DNA of 64,000 nucleotides from Desulfocurvus vexinensis DSM 17965 (GTDB lineage Bacteria; Desulfobacterota; Desulfovibrionia; Desulfovibrionales; Desulfovibrionaceae): positions 558,001 through 622,000 of the forward strand of contig NZ_JAEX01000001.1 of the NCBI RefSeq assembly GCF_000519125.1, given 5' to 3'. Of the stretch, positions 16,413-24,433 are shown piece by piece. Each line of letters starts with the position of its first letter. Position 1 is the first letter of the stretch. The notes under the pieces were generated by a model. That model did not search any database and had not been told where the DNA came from. It saw nothing but the letters and a program-made list of their open reading frames with translations. The position numbers were made by a program, and so were the translations under genes.

Positions 16413-18257
16413 TCAGACCCGGGCGGGGGGGTGCACCAGGGCCAGGTGGACGAGCATCCTGTCGGGCGACAGGATTTCGGCCTGGCCGGGGGTGATGGCA
16501 AGGGCTCCGGGGTGTCCTTCGTTGATGGTCACGCGGGTCAGCACCCCCTGGAGGGTCGCCCCGCCCCGGGTGCCCACCAGCTCCAGCAGCAGCGTGGCGT
16601 TGACCAGCAGGGGGAAGGCCCAGCGGCAGGTGTGTTCCCTGCCGTCGGGCACGCCATGGTGGTTGTCGCTCACCGGCTGGCGGAAGGGTTGGCGGTAGCT
16701 CACGGTGGCCCGCAGGGTGCCATGGGCGCCCTCGGGCATGACCAGGGTCGCGCTGATCAGGGTCATGGGCGCGGCGGGCAGGGGCGGGCGCATGGCCGCC
16801 AGACGCGCCAGGTGGAAGGATTCGCCGATGCCGCCCAGAGCCAGGACCAGCCCGCCCAGGTGTTCGCGCAGCAGGCCCACGCCGCGGCGGTGCTCCGGGC
16901 CCAGGCCGCGTCCGCTCCGGGCATGCTGCGCCGCCAGCCGCCGGGCCAGCCGCCGCACCCCCCGGGCGGCGAGGGCGAACTCTTCCAGGAACGCGCGCAG
17001 GGGCGCCAGGGTCTCGCCGGGCGGGGCGGGCAGCACCGACCAGGGGCCGGGCGCCGGGGCCGGGGCCCGCAGCGGTTCCAGCGCCCGGAGCGCCCGAGTC
17101 AGCAGGGCGTCGGCCCGGGCCAGGATGGCGTCCGGAGCCAGGAGTTCGCCACCGCCCAGGGGCTGCTGGCGCGTCAGCATATCCAGGGGCTCGGCCAGCA
17201 GGGGGGATTTTGGGGTGGCCTCCTCCAGCAGCAGGCAGTGCTTGTGCATCTGTTCCAGCCTGCCCAGGCAGGAGTTGAGCCGCAGGAAGGGCGTCTCGTC
17301 GATGAGCGCGGCAAAGCCCTCGTGCTGGCGCAGGCGGTACAGGCCCGCGAGTTCGTCCTCCACCCCGGCGACGATGGCCTCCCAGGCAGGGGCGGGCAGG
17401 AGCGCCTCGGGGGCCAGACGCAGCCGGGCCCGGCTCTGGCGCTTGGCGCCCAGGGCCAGCAGCAGCCAGGAGCAGGCGGCCTCGGGGGGGCGCCCTGCGG
17501 CGGCCATGGCCCGGGCGGCGTCCGCGCAGCGGCGCGCCACGTCGGCCTCGCCGAGCGGGGGGCCGTCGCCCCCGGCCAGGGGCCCTGCGGTGAGCAGGTG
17601 GCGCGCCAGGCGCATGGCGGCCAGGCGGTGGGCCTGGGCCGAGGGGTGTTCGTCGGCCTTGGAGACGAACAGCCCCGGGTCCGCGCTGGCCGACTGGGGC
17701 CCGGTGAACTCCAGGGACAGGTCCAGGAAATCGATGCCCAGGGCCCGGGCCTCGCCCGCGATCTGGGCGGCCACGCGCCTGTCGGTGGGGCATTCGCCGG
17801 TGACGGACCAGAAGCACAGCACCAGGGGCACCCCGGCGGCGTCCAGCCCGGCCTTGAATCCGGCCAGGGCCCGGCGGAACAGGGGGAAGACCGGGCCCTG
17901 CGGGTCCCAGTTGCGGTCCAGGTGCTCCAGGTAGCTCCGGCCCTCGGGCGTGCAGTACAGCTCCGCGTCGTTGTTGCACAGGGTCAGGATCACGAGGTCC
18001 GGCGCCATGGCCGCCCCGCGCAGATTGAACCCGGACACGCTGTCGTGCAGCGAATGGCCGCAGGCCCCGAGGTTGACCACCTCCACGGCCCGCTCCCAGC
18101 AGAAGCGGTTCAGGTGCTCCTCCAGCACCGCCGGGTAGGCCTCGTGGGGCAGCACGCCCTGGCCGAAGGTCAGCGAATCGCCCAGGCACAGGACGCGGGT
18201 CACGCCCTCGGGCTTGCGCGCGGTGTTCCAGTAGCTTCGGTGGCCCAGGCTCTGCAT
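16413..18257 (-). CDS. SGNH/GDSL hydrolase family protein with long C-terminal extension
   Basis: 614 residues. Block I GDSLTFGQG (residues ~27-35), the Gly block NLGACGHSLHDS, the Asn block LTLCNNDAELY and the catalytic SKADEHPSAQAH region define an SGNH hydrolase in the first ~240 residues. The other ~370 residues are mostly helical with no motif I know. No signal peptide, so probably cytoplasmic. SGNH proteins beside NodU-type carbamoyltransferases are a recurring pairing in polysaccharide or natural-product clusters. Start ATG 18257 lies 18 nt after the upstream stop. Confidence 0.82.
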   Translation of the reverse strand: MQSLGHRSYWNTARKPEGVTRVLCLGDSLTFGQGVLPHEAYPAVLEEHLNRFCWERAVEVVNLGACGHSLHDSVSGFNLRGAAMAPDLVILTLCNNDAELYCTPEGRSYLEHLDRNWDPQGPVFPLFRRALAGFKAGLDAAGVPLVLCFWSVTGECPTDRRVAAQIAGEARALGIDFLDLSLEFTGPQSASADPGLFVSKADEHPSAQAHRLAAMRLARHLLTAGPLAGGDGPPLGEADVARRCADAARAMAAAGRPPEAACSWLLLALGAKRQSRARLRLAPEALLPAPAWEAIVAGVEDELAGLYRLRQHEGFAALIDETPFLRLNSCLGRLEQMHKHCLLLEEATPKSPLLAEPLDMLTRQQPLGGGELLAPDAILARADALLTRALRALEPLRAPAPAPGPWSVLPAPPGETLAPLRAFLEEFALAARGVRRLARRLAAQHARSGRGLGPEHRRGVGLLREHLGGLVLALGGIGESFHLARLAAMRPPLPAAPMTLISATLVMPEGAHGTLRATVSYRQPFRQPVSDNHHGVPDGREHTCRWAFPLLVNATLLLELVGTRGGATLQGVLTRVTINEGHPGALAITPGQAEILSPDRMLVHLALVHPPARV

Positions 18258-18274
18258 GGTGTGGTCCGGCGGCC

Positions 18275-18457
18275 CTAGTGGGGGTAGATGTACTCGACGA
18301 CGAACCGCTCGGGGTCGTCCTGCGGGGGCAGCAGGTCGGCGCTGTCGGCCAGCAGGCGCAGGGCCTGGGCCAGCCACGCCGGGGCCGGGGACTGGGCGCT
18401 TTCCAGTTCGCGGGCCTTGGCCAGCAGGGCCTCGCGGTCGAAATGGCTTTCGCTCAT
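18275..18457 (-). CDS. Small helical protein (60 aa) of the carbamoyltransferase operon
   Basis: 60 residues: an amphipathic helical N-half, then SPAPAWLAQALRLLADSADLL, ending in DDPERFVVEYIYPH. ATG 18457 has AAGGGG upstream and sits two bases after the carbamoyltransferase stop, so coupling is likely. The PAPxWL...LxLL segment resembles part of the radical SAM protein's TPR-like N-terminus. Function unknown; possibly a subunit or adaptor. Confidence 0.75.
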   Translation of the reverse strand: MSESHFDREALLAKARELESAQSPAPAWLAQALRLLADSADLLPPQDDPERFVVEYIYPH

Positions 18458-18459
18458 GG

Positions 18460-20151
18460 CTAGAACCCCTTGTCTGCCAGGTAGTTGCCCATGACCAGGA
18501 AGTCCAGGTCCGTCTTCAGGAAACAGCGGCAGGCGTCCTGCGGGGTGCAGACGATGGGCTCGCCGCGGATGTTGAAGCTGGTGTTCATGACCACCGGCAC
18601 CCCGGTCAGGGCTTCGAAGGCCGTGATCAGGCGGTGCAGGCGCGGGTTGTCGGCGGGGCTGACGGTCTGCACCCGGGCGCTGTTGTCGCAGTGGGTCACG
18701 GCGGGGATGCGCGCGTCCATGCCCGGGCGCACCTGCGGCGCCAGGAGCATGTAGGGGCTCGGGGCGTCGAGGTCGAACCACTGCCCGGCGCGCTCTGCGA
18801 GCACCGCCGGGGCGAAGGGCCGGAAGTCCTCGCGGAACTTGATGCGGGAGTTGACGATGTCCTTCATGGCCGGGTTGGTGGCGTTGGCCAGGATGCTGCG
18901 GTTGCCCAGGGCCCGGGGGCCGAACTCCATGCGCCCCTGGAACCAGCCCACGATCTGGTCGCGGGCGATGAGCTCCGCCGTGCGCCGCAACAGGGCCTCG
19001 TCGTCCAGGCGCTGGAAGGGCAGCCCGGCGGCGCGCAGGGCGGCCTCGATGGCTTCGTTGCCGAAGGCGGGGCCGAGCAGGGGGCTGTGCGGCGCCAGGG
19101 GCCGGGCCTCGTCGCGCCCGTGCCAGTAGCAGTACAGGGCCGCGCCCATGCTGCCGCCGCCGTCCGCCGCCGCCGGGGGCACGTGCAGGGCCGTGAAGGG
19201 CGACTCGCGCAGCACCCGGGTGTTGGCCACGCAGTTCAGGGCCAGCCCCCCGGCCAGGCACAGGGCGTCCATGCCGCCGCTGGCCTCGTGCAGCGAGGCG
19301 GCCAGGGCGACCATGGCCTGTTCCGTGAGCGCCTGCACCGAGGCCGCGAGGTCCATGTGGCGCCGCGTCAGGGGGGCGTCGGGCGTCCGGGGCGGGCCCA
19401 GCAGCTCCTCGAAACGCCGGGAATGCATGCGCCGGGTGTCGTGGGTGAAGTCGAAATAGCCGAGGTTCAGGCGGAAGCTGCCGTCGGGGCCCTGGCGGAA
19501 GACGCGCGCGAGCTGGTCCATGTACGTCGGCTGGCCGTAGGAGGCCAGGCCCATGACCTTGTACTCGTCGTTGTTGACCTTGACGCCCAGAAACCCCGTG
19601 ACGGCGCTGTAGAGCATGCCCAGGGAGTGGGGGTAGCGGATCTCGCGCAGGCGGCGGATGGTGTTGCCCTCGGCCACGAACTGGACGGTGGAGGCCCATT
19701 CGCCCACGGCGTCCACGGTCATCAGCGCGGCGGCGGGGAAGGGCGAGGTGAAATAGGCGCAGGCCGCGTGGGCGAGGTGGTGGTCGCAGTAGCGCACGGG
19801 CCCCGCGTAGCCCAGGCGCGCCGCCAGCACGCGCTCCATGAACAGCCGCTCGTGCAGGAACAAGGAGAGCTGGCGCGCCACGGAGCCTTCGGACAGGCCG
19901 CGCCAGGTGCGGCCCGTGGCCAGCAGGCGCTCGAGCTTGCGCAGGGGTTTTTCGTAGAAGCAGACGGCGTCCACCTGGGCGATGTCCAGCCCGCCCGCGT
20001 CCAGGCAGTGGCGGATGGCGGCCTCGGGAAAGCGGCTGTCGTGCTTCTTGCGCGTGAAGCGCTCCTCCTCGGCGGCCGCGACGATGGCGCCGTCGCGCAC
20101 GAGGGTGGCCGAGGCGTCGTGGAAATAGCAGGAGATGCCAAGGACGTTCAT
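18460..20151 (-). CDS. NodU/CmcH-type carbamoyltransferase
   Basis: 563 residues, family length. The N-terminal ASKHA/Kae1-like domain begins MNVLGISCYFHDASATLV and holds the metal-binding CDHHLAHAACAYF and NNDEYKVMGLASYG motifs. The C-terminal YrdC-like part has GWFQGRMEFGPRALGNRS, KFREDFRPFAP and PVVMNTSFNIRGEPIV, all typical. It transfers a carbamoyl group from carbamoyl phosphate via carbamoyl-AMP to a hydroxyl of a sugar or small molecule. The acceptor is unknown. It lies between the two small genes in one tight operon with a radical SAM enzyme, a methyltransferase and an SGNH hydrolase. Confidence 0.92.
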   Translation of the reverse strand: MNVLGISCYFHDASATLVRDGAIVAAAEEERFTRKKHDSRFPEAAIRHCLDAGGLDIAQVDAVCFYEKPLRKLERLLATGRTWRGLSEGSVARQLSLFLHERLFMERVLAARLGYAGPVRYCDHHLAHAACAYFTSPFPAAALMTVDAVGEWASTVQFVAEGNTIRRLREIRYPHSLGMLYSAVTGFLGVKVNNDEYKVMGLASYGQPTYMDQLARVFRQGPDGSFRLNLGYFDFTHDTRRMHSRRFEELLGPPRTPDAPLTRRHMDLAASVQALTEQAMVALAASLHEASGGMDALCLAGGLALNCVANTRVLRESPFTALHVPPAAADGGGSMGAALYCYWHGRDEARPLAPHSPLLGPAFGNEAIEAALRAAGLPFQRLDDEALLRRTAELIARDQIVGWFQGRMEFGPRALGNRSILANATNPAMKDIVNSRIKFREDFRPFAPAVLAERAGQWFDLDAPSPYMLLAPQVRPGMDARIPAVTHCDNSARVQTVSPADNPRLHRLITAFEALTGVPVVMNTSFNIRGEPIVCTPQDACRCFLKTDLDFLVMGNYLADKGF

Positions 20152-20160
20152 GGCCGCGCC

Positions 20161-20313
20161 CTAGTACTGGCTGTCCAGGTCGCAGGATGGGTCGTCGGCG
20201 TCCAGCCACGAGGAGCTGGCGTCGAAGGCCGTGTCCAGCTCCGTGGCGGCGAGGTCGAAGAGTCCTTCGAGCAGGGCGGCCAGGGCCTGGCCGGGGGCAT
20301 CGTCCTGATGCAT
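20161..20313 (-). CDS. Small acidic protein (50 aa)
   Basis: 50 residues with a strong AGGAGG site and ATG at 20313. Sequence features: a helical ALAALLEGLFDLAATELDTAF segment, then an acidic Ser/Asp tail (SSSWLDADDPSCDLDSQY) with one Cys. It lies between the radical SAM/SPASM gene and the carbamoyltransferase, nine bases before the latter. It could be an adaptor or carrier-like peptide, or a substrate peptide of the radical SAM enzyme; none of these is shown. Confidence 0.65.
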   Translation of the reverse strand: MHQDDAPGQALAALLEGLFDLAATELDTAFDASSSWLDADDPSCDLDSQY

Positions 20314-20363
20314 GGCGTCCTCCTTCCTGGGGGGCGGATGCGTTGCCGCCGGGCTGGCGGCCT

Positions 20364-20403
20364 GCCGGAAACATGCACGGAACATGCCGGGCATGTTTCC
20401 GGC
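20364..20403 (-). promoter_or_regulatory. Perfect 13-bp hairpin with a nested alternative hairpin
   Basis: GCCGGAAACATGC (20364-20376) pairs with GCATGTTTCCGGC (20391-20403). Inside lies a second palindrome, AACATGCC/GGCATGTT (20381-20397), which excludes the first. It sits between the radical SAM gene and the small acidic ORF, so it may tune expression inside the operon or bind a protein. Confidence 0.6.
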
Positions 20404-20429
20404 GCGGGGTCAGCTTGCCCGGGCGGGGC

Positions 20430-21830
20430 TCATGGCTCGTCCTGGCGCAGCGGCGGCAGGAAGGCCGGGTCGTCCAGGGATACGATCTTCTTGCCTATGG
20501 AATTGTAGATGCGCACGTCCTCGTGGGTGCGCTTGAGCCGGTAGGCCCGGCCCTTGATGGCGATGATCTTCTCGTCCTCCAGGGGGATCTTGTCGATCCA
20601 GCGCGCGCAGTCGCGGCAGGCGTCCACCTCGTCGAAGCGGCCCTGCTCGTGGCACTCGAAGGTCCGGATGCGCTCCAGGGAGAGGAACATGTCCTCGAAA
20701 TTCTGAGCGCGCAGGTTGCCCGCCTGGACGAAGCCGCACTGGCAGCCGATGGTGTCGCCGCCGGAATTCACCGCGAAACAGCCCGGCAGCCGCGGGCAGA
20801 AGAGCCGCGGCCCGGTGTACCTGCCCTCGTGCTCGGCGCGCGTTTCGCCGTGCACGGGCATGTAGCGCTGGATCCATACGTCGTCGGCCCTGGGGGCCCA
20901 GTATTCGCAAAAGGCCTTCCAGTCGTTCCTGTTGAACGGCGAGTGGCACAGCGAGACGGTGATGTGCGGCTTGGGCTTCATCCGCCTGCACTGGACGATG
21001 AAATTCTCCACGTTGCGGACCACGCGGTCGTACATGCCCTTCTGGCGGATGGCCGCGTAGGTCTCTTCCGAGGCCGCGTCGATGCTGATGTGCAGCTCGT
21101 TCAGGTTGGCCTCCAGCAGGGCCTGAGCCCGCTCGCCGTGGAGCATGGAGCCGTTGGTGGTCAGCCGGGTGCTGTAGCCGAAGCGGGTGATTTCGCGGAT
21201 CACGGCGTGGAAGTCGGGGTGGATGAGGGGTTCCCCGCCGCCCTGGGGGTGGATGATGATCCGCCGCCGGTCGTAGCGGATGCCGTAGGCCTGCTCCATG
21301 ATGCGCAGCCCGCGCTCGACCTTGTGGATGTACTCCCTGGCTTCCTCGAAAGGCATGTATTTGCGGATGTCGTGCTCGTCGGTCCAGCGGTGGGCGGCGA
21401 ACCCGCAGTGGGCGCAGCGGTAGTTGCAGAAGTTGGTGATGTCCAGATAGACCACGCTCAACCGGAAGAAGCGCTCCACGTCGGCCAGCCGGGCCTGGAT
21501 GAGCTTGCCGCGCTCGATGATGTCCTGCGGGCCCAGGGCCTGGGGCTGGGCATCTGCGGCCGCGCGGGCGGCGGCGTCGGCCTCTTCCAGGGCGCTCAGG
21601 CGGGCCTGGCCTTCGCCCTCGGGGTCCAGCTCGATGACGCGGCAGAAGGCGTTGACGGCCTTCTCGCGGTCGCCCAGCTCCTGGTAGAGCAGGCCGAGGT
21701 CGAGCCAGACCGGGGCGGGCTTGCTGCGGTCGCTGTAGGCCTGCTCCAGGTACTGCGCGGCCTGGGCCGGGGAGGGCAGGGCCCGGGCCTGCTCCTGTTC
21801 GGGATAGGACGGGGCGGTGATGGAATTCAT
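20430..21830 (-). CDS. Radical SAM/SPASM protein with TPR-like N-terminus
   Basis: 466 residues. Residues ~20-75 look like a TPR unit (VWLDLGLLYQELGDREKAVNAF). The radical SAM CxxxCxxC is NFCNYRCAHCGF near residue 145, then GGGEPLIHPDF and ISIDAASEETY. A C-terminal Cys-rich SPASM-like region follows (FCPRLPGCF, GCQCGF, CHEQGRF, ACRDCARW), which should hold extra Fe-S clusters. SPASM enzymes modify peptides, proteins or carbohydrates. ATG 21830 with AGGAGA. Overlaps the methyltransferase stop by 4 bp (ATGA). The substrate is unknown; the neighbouring tiny acidic ORF is one candidate, a glycan or nucleotide sugar another. Confidence 0.88.
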   Translation of the reverse strand: MNSITAPSYPEQEQARALPSPAQAAQYLEQAYSDRSKPAPVWLDLGLLYQELGDREKAVNAFCRVIELDPEGEGQARLSALEEADAAARAAADAQPQALGPQDIIERGKLIQARLADVERFFRLSVVYLDITNFCNYRCAHCGFAAHRWTDEHDIRKYMPFEEAREYIHKVERGLRIMEQAYGIRYDRRRIIIHPQGGGEPLIHPDFHAVIREITRFGYSTRLTTNGSMLHGERAQALLEANLNELHISIDAASEETYAAIRQKGMYDRVVRNVENFIVQCRRMKPKPHITVSLCHSPFNRNDWKAFCEYWAPRADDVWIQRYMPVHGETRAEHEGRYTGPRLFCPRLPGCFAVNSGGDTIGCQCGFVQAGNLRAQNFEDMFLSLERIRTFECHEQGRFDEVDACRDCARWIDKIPLEDEKIIAIKGRAYRLKRTHEDVRIYNSIGKKIVSLDDPAFLPPLRQDEP

Positions 21831-22693
21831 GGGCTTCTCCTGGAAGGATGCTCGGTTGCGGAACCCGGGGCGGCGTGGAAGGTCACGCAGGTGGCCTCCA
21901 GGGCGGACGCGGGCAGGTGCCTGTAGGGCGGGGCCAGCAGCGGGCGGATGGCCGCCAGGGCCGCCGGGTCCGTGGCGTGGATTTCCGTGCGCCAGCCGCC
22001 GAATCCGGCCCCGGCCAGGGCCTGTTCGTAGTCGGCCACGCGCCAGCGGTTGAGCAGGCAGGGCGCGCGCGGCGACAGGGCGCGTTGCCACAGCCACTCG
22101 GGAAAAGTCAGCATGATGAACGGGTTGTGGTCGCGCTCGTGGCTGGTGAGGTCCACGCAGTGGGCCATGGCTCCGCCGGGGCGCAGCCAGGCCCGCAAGG
22201 CCAGGAACACGGCGCGCGGATCGGCCACATGCTCCAGCACGGAGCCGCTGTAGATCAGGTCCACCCGGCCATCGGGGCGCGGGACGGGCAGGGTTTCGAT
22301 GCTGCCGCGCAGCAGGGTCAGGCGTGCCTGGGCCTCGGCCCAGGGCAGGCCCGCGCGCTGGCATTCGGCCCGCAGGCGGCGCTGGTGGCCGGGGTGATCG
22401 GCCGGTGCGAGCTGCGGGTCGGCCAGCACGACCCGGGCGAACCCGGCCCCCAGCAGGTGCACGCCCTCCAGGGCGTAGCGCCCGCAGCCCAAAAGCAGCA
22501 GGCTCGTTGCGGCGGGCGCGCGGCCCTGGCGCGCGGCCAGGTCGAGCAGCTCCGCCGCCAGGGCCCGGGGCCGGGCCTCGCCCGCGTTGGTCCGCCCGGG
22601 GCGCACGAGGTCCAGGGCGCGCAGGGCCGCAGGCGGCAGAAGCCGCCGCAGCAGCGCCTTGGCTGTGAAGCGTATCCGGGCCTGGGGGGGCAT
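21827..22693 (-). CDS. SAM-dependent methyltransferase
   Basis: 288 residues from ATG 22693, which has AGGAGG 13 nt upstream; a start near 22777 is also possible. The Rossmann motif I is SLLLLGCGRYALEG, the acidic strand-2 region is VVLADPQLA, and VDLIYSGSVLEHVADPRAVF plus LRAWLRPGGAMAHCVDL are typical class I post-I/motif IV features. No substrate clue. First gene of the radical SAM/carbamoyltransferase run, overlapping the radical SAM start by 4 bp. Confidence 0.85.
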   Translation of the reverse strand: MPPQARIRFTAKALLRRLLPPAALRALDLVRPGRTNAGEARPRALAAELLDLAARQGRAPAATSLLLLGCGRYALEGVHLLGAGFARVVLADPQLAPADHPGHQRRLRAECQRAGLPWAEAQARLTLLRGSIETLPVPRPDGRVDLIYSGSVLEHVADPRAVFLALRAWLRPGGAMAHCVDLTSHERDHNPFIMLTFPEWLWQRALSPRAPCLLNRWRVADYEQALAGAGFGGWRTEIHATDPAALAAIRPLLAPPYRHLPASALEATCVTFHAAPGSATEHPSRRSP

Positions 22694-22915
22694 GGGCTGG
22701 GGTGGTCCTCCTGCGGTCCCGGAGCTTCGGGGCCGGGGTCGTTTGTGCCGGTATGCGGTTTTTCGCAGAAAATGCATGAATCGTTCCAGGCCGGGCAAGC
22801 CCGGGCGGGCGCCGCCCGCGCGCACTTCCCCCGGGGGCGGTGTCGGTGCCTTGACGCCGTCCGCCCGGGGCCGTACCCTGCGCCGCGCAGCACTTCATAC
22901 AGCCACAGGACGGCC

Positions 22916-23764
22916 ATGCTCAAGCACACGTTCTGCCATATCCCGCGCGTGGGCGTGGGCACCGAGGAAAAATACTGGAGCCGGGGCCTGGCCTGCTGGG
23001 ACGACGCCCTGGCCGCCCCGGAAACGGGCCCGCGCGCCCTGGGCCCCCGCGCGGCCTGGGTCCGCCAGCACCTGGAGCTGTCGCGCCAGCGGCTGGCGGC
23101 GGGCGACGCGCTGTGGTTCGCCCGGCAGCTGCCCTCCGGGCAGGACTGGCGGCTGTTCGCCGACTTCCGCCACGGCGCGGCCTACGTGGACATCGAAACC
23201 ACCGGCCTGTCGCACGACGGAGGGGACCACATCACCACCATCGCCCTGTACGGCGGCGGGCGCGTGCGCACCTACGTCCATGGCCGCGACCTGGAGCGCT
23301 TCGCCGATGACATCCAGGCCTTTTCCCTGCTGGTGACCTTCAACGGCAAGAGCTTCGACGTGCCCTTTCTGCGGCGCGAGCTGGGCCTGAAGCTGGACAT
23401 GGCCCATATCGACCTGCGCCATGTCATGAAGCGCGTGGGCCTGTCGGGCGGGCTCAAGGCCATCGAGCGCCAGCTCGGCCTGTCGCGCGACGGGCTGGAC
23501 GGCGTGGACGGCTATTTCGCCGTGCTGCTGTGGCACGAATACCAGACCACGGGCAATCCGGCGGCCCTGGAGACCCTTTTGGCCTACAACGCCGCCGACG
23601 TGGTCGGCCTGGAGCCGCTCATGGTCCACGCCTGGAACGCCCTGGCGGGAGCGACGCCCCACGGCGTGGCCCTGGCCCTGCCCGCGCCCCCGGCCCCCGC
23701 GCCCCTGCCCCATAGGCCGGACCCGGCCCTGGTGGCCGCCCTGCGGCGGCGCTACGGGCTGTAG
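22916..23764 (+). CDS. YprB-like RNase H-fold exonuclease
   Basis: 282 residues. The DEDD-type acidic residues appear in AYVDIETTGLSHDG (D-x-E), VTFNGKSFDVPFL and YNAADVVGLEPLM, the pattern of YprB/RNase_H_2 (PF13482) proteins. A short N-terminal helical region precedes the nuclease core and a Pro-rich tail ends it. ATG 22916 with AGGA upstream. Probable 3'-5' exonuclease acting on DNA or RNA in the cytoplasm. Divergent from the methyltransferase; converges on the MarR gene across a strong terminator. Confidence 0.85.
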   Translation: MLKHTFCHIPRVGVGTEEKYWSRGLACWDDALAAPETGPRALGPRAAWVRQHLELSRQRLAAGDALWFARQLPSGQDWRLFADFRHGAAYVDIETTGLSHDGGDHITTIALYGGGRVRTYVHGRDLERFADDIQAFSLLVTFNGKSFDVPFLRRELGLKLDMAHIDLRHVMKRVGLSGGLKAIERQLGLSRDGLDGVDGYFAVLLWHEYQTTGNPAALETLLAYNAADVVGLEPLMVHAWNALAGATPHGVALALPAPPAPAPLPHRPDPALVAALRRRYGL

Positions 23765-23780
23765 CCCCGGCGGGGGCGCG

Positions 23781-23828
23781 AAAAAGGCCGTCCGGGCGTT
23801 CCCCTGCGGGAGCCCGGGCGGCCTTTTT
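23781..23828. terminator. Bidirectional terminator
   Basis: AAAAAGGCCGTCCGGGC and its near-perfect inverse ending in GGCCTTTTT flank a ~14-nt loop, between the convergent YprB-like and MarR genes. Confidence 0.85.
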
Positions 23829-23852
23829 CGTCCTGCGGCGCGCGGCGCGGCC

Positions 23853-24341
23853 TCAGGCCGGGGCGTCTTCGCGCAGGTCCTCGGAGAAGGATTGCAGGTT
23901 GCAGCGCAGGCTTTCGAGCAGGGCCACGCTGTCGCGGACCCGGGCCTCGGGGATGCCGCCGTACAGGGCCTTGTTCAGCCGCTGCATGGCGTCCATGAAG
24001 ATCCGCACGAATTCCTGGGCCTTGGGTTCCATGGACACCAGCTTGATGCGCCGGTCCAGGGGCGAGACCGCGCGGCGCACCCAGCCGTCGCGCTCCAGGG
24101 CGTCGATGATGCGCACCAGGGTCGCGCCCTCGATGTCCATGCGCAGGGCCAGTTCCTTCTGGGACAGGGGCTCCAGGGCGTCCTTGAGGATGGCCAGGGC
24201 CATCCAGCGCGAGCTGCTCATGCCGTAGGGCTTGAACATCTCGTCCATGGTCTGGCGCAGCTCGCGGGCGAAGAGGATGGCGTTCATGGCGTGGGCCTTG
24301 AAAAGCGGGGTGACGCCGGTGGTCGGGGGGCAGGTGTCCAT
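23853..24341 (-). CDS. MarR family transcriptional regulator
   Basis: 162 residues. Winged-helix DNA-binding core: SRWMALAILKDALEPLSQKELALRM, then the recognition helix region IEGATLVRIIDALERDGWVRRAVSPLDRRIKLV, exactly the MarR wing. Terminal helices form the dimer interface. It is the third gene after the MFP and RND pump genes on the same strand, 92 bp downstream of the latter, so it is the probable autoregulated repressor of the pump operon; the inverted repeats at 28777-28803 are its likely operator. Confidence 0.9.
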   Translation of the reverse strand: MDTCPPTTGVTPLFKAHAMNAILFARELRQTMDEMFKPYGMSSSRWMALAILKDALEPLSQKELALRMDIEGATLVRIIDALERDGWVRRAVSPLDRRIKLVSMEPKAQEFVRIFMDAMQRLNKALYGGIPEARVRDSVALLESLRCNLQSFSEDLREDAPA

Positions 24342-24433
24342 GGTGCTCCTTGGTCGGGGGCGCCGGGCCCCGGGTTTGCCCGCTGCGGCGCCCCGCCCGG
24401 AGGAGTGTCGGGCGGGACGCCGGTCGCGGGGGG

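Noticed and set aside
14077-18189. A single 1370-residue frame spanning the diguanylate cyclase and the SGNH region
   Set aside because: Only the 3' part (14077-16293) is coding; upstream this frame is a shadow of the SGNH gene, which has its own motifs in another frame.
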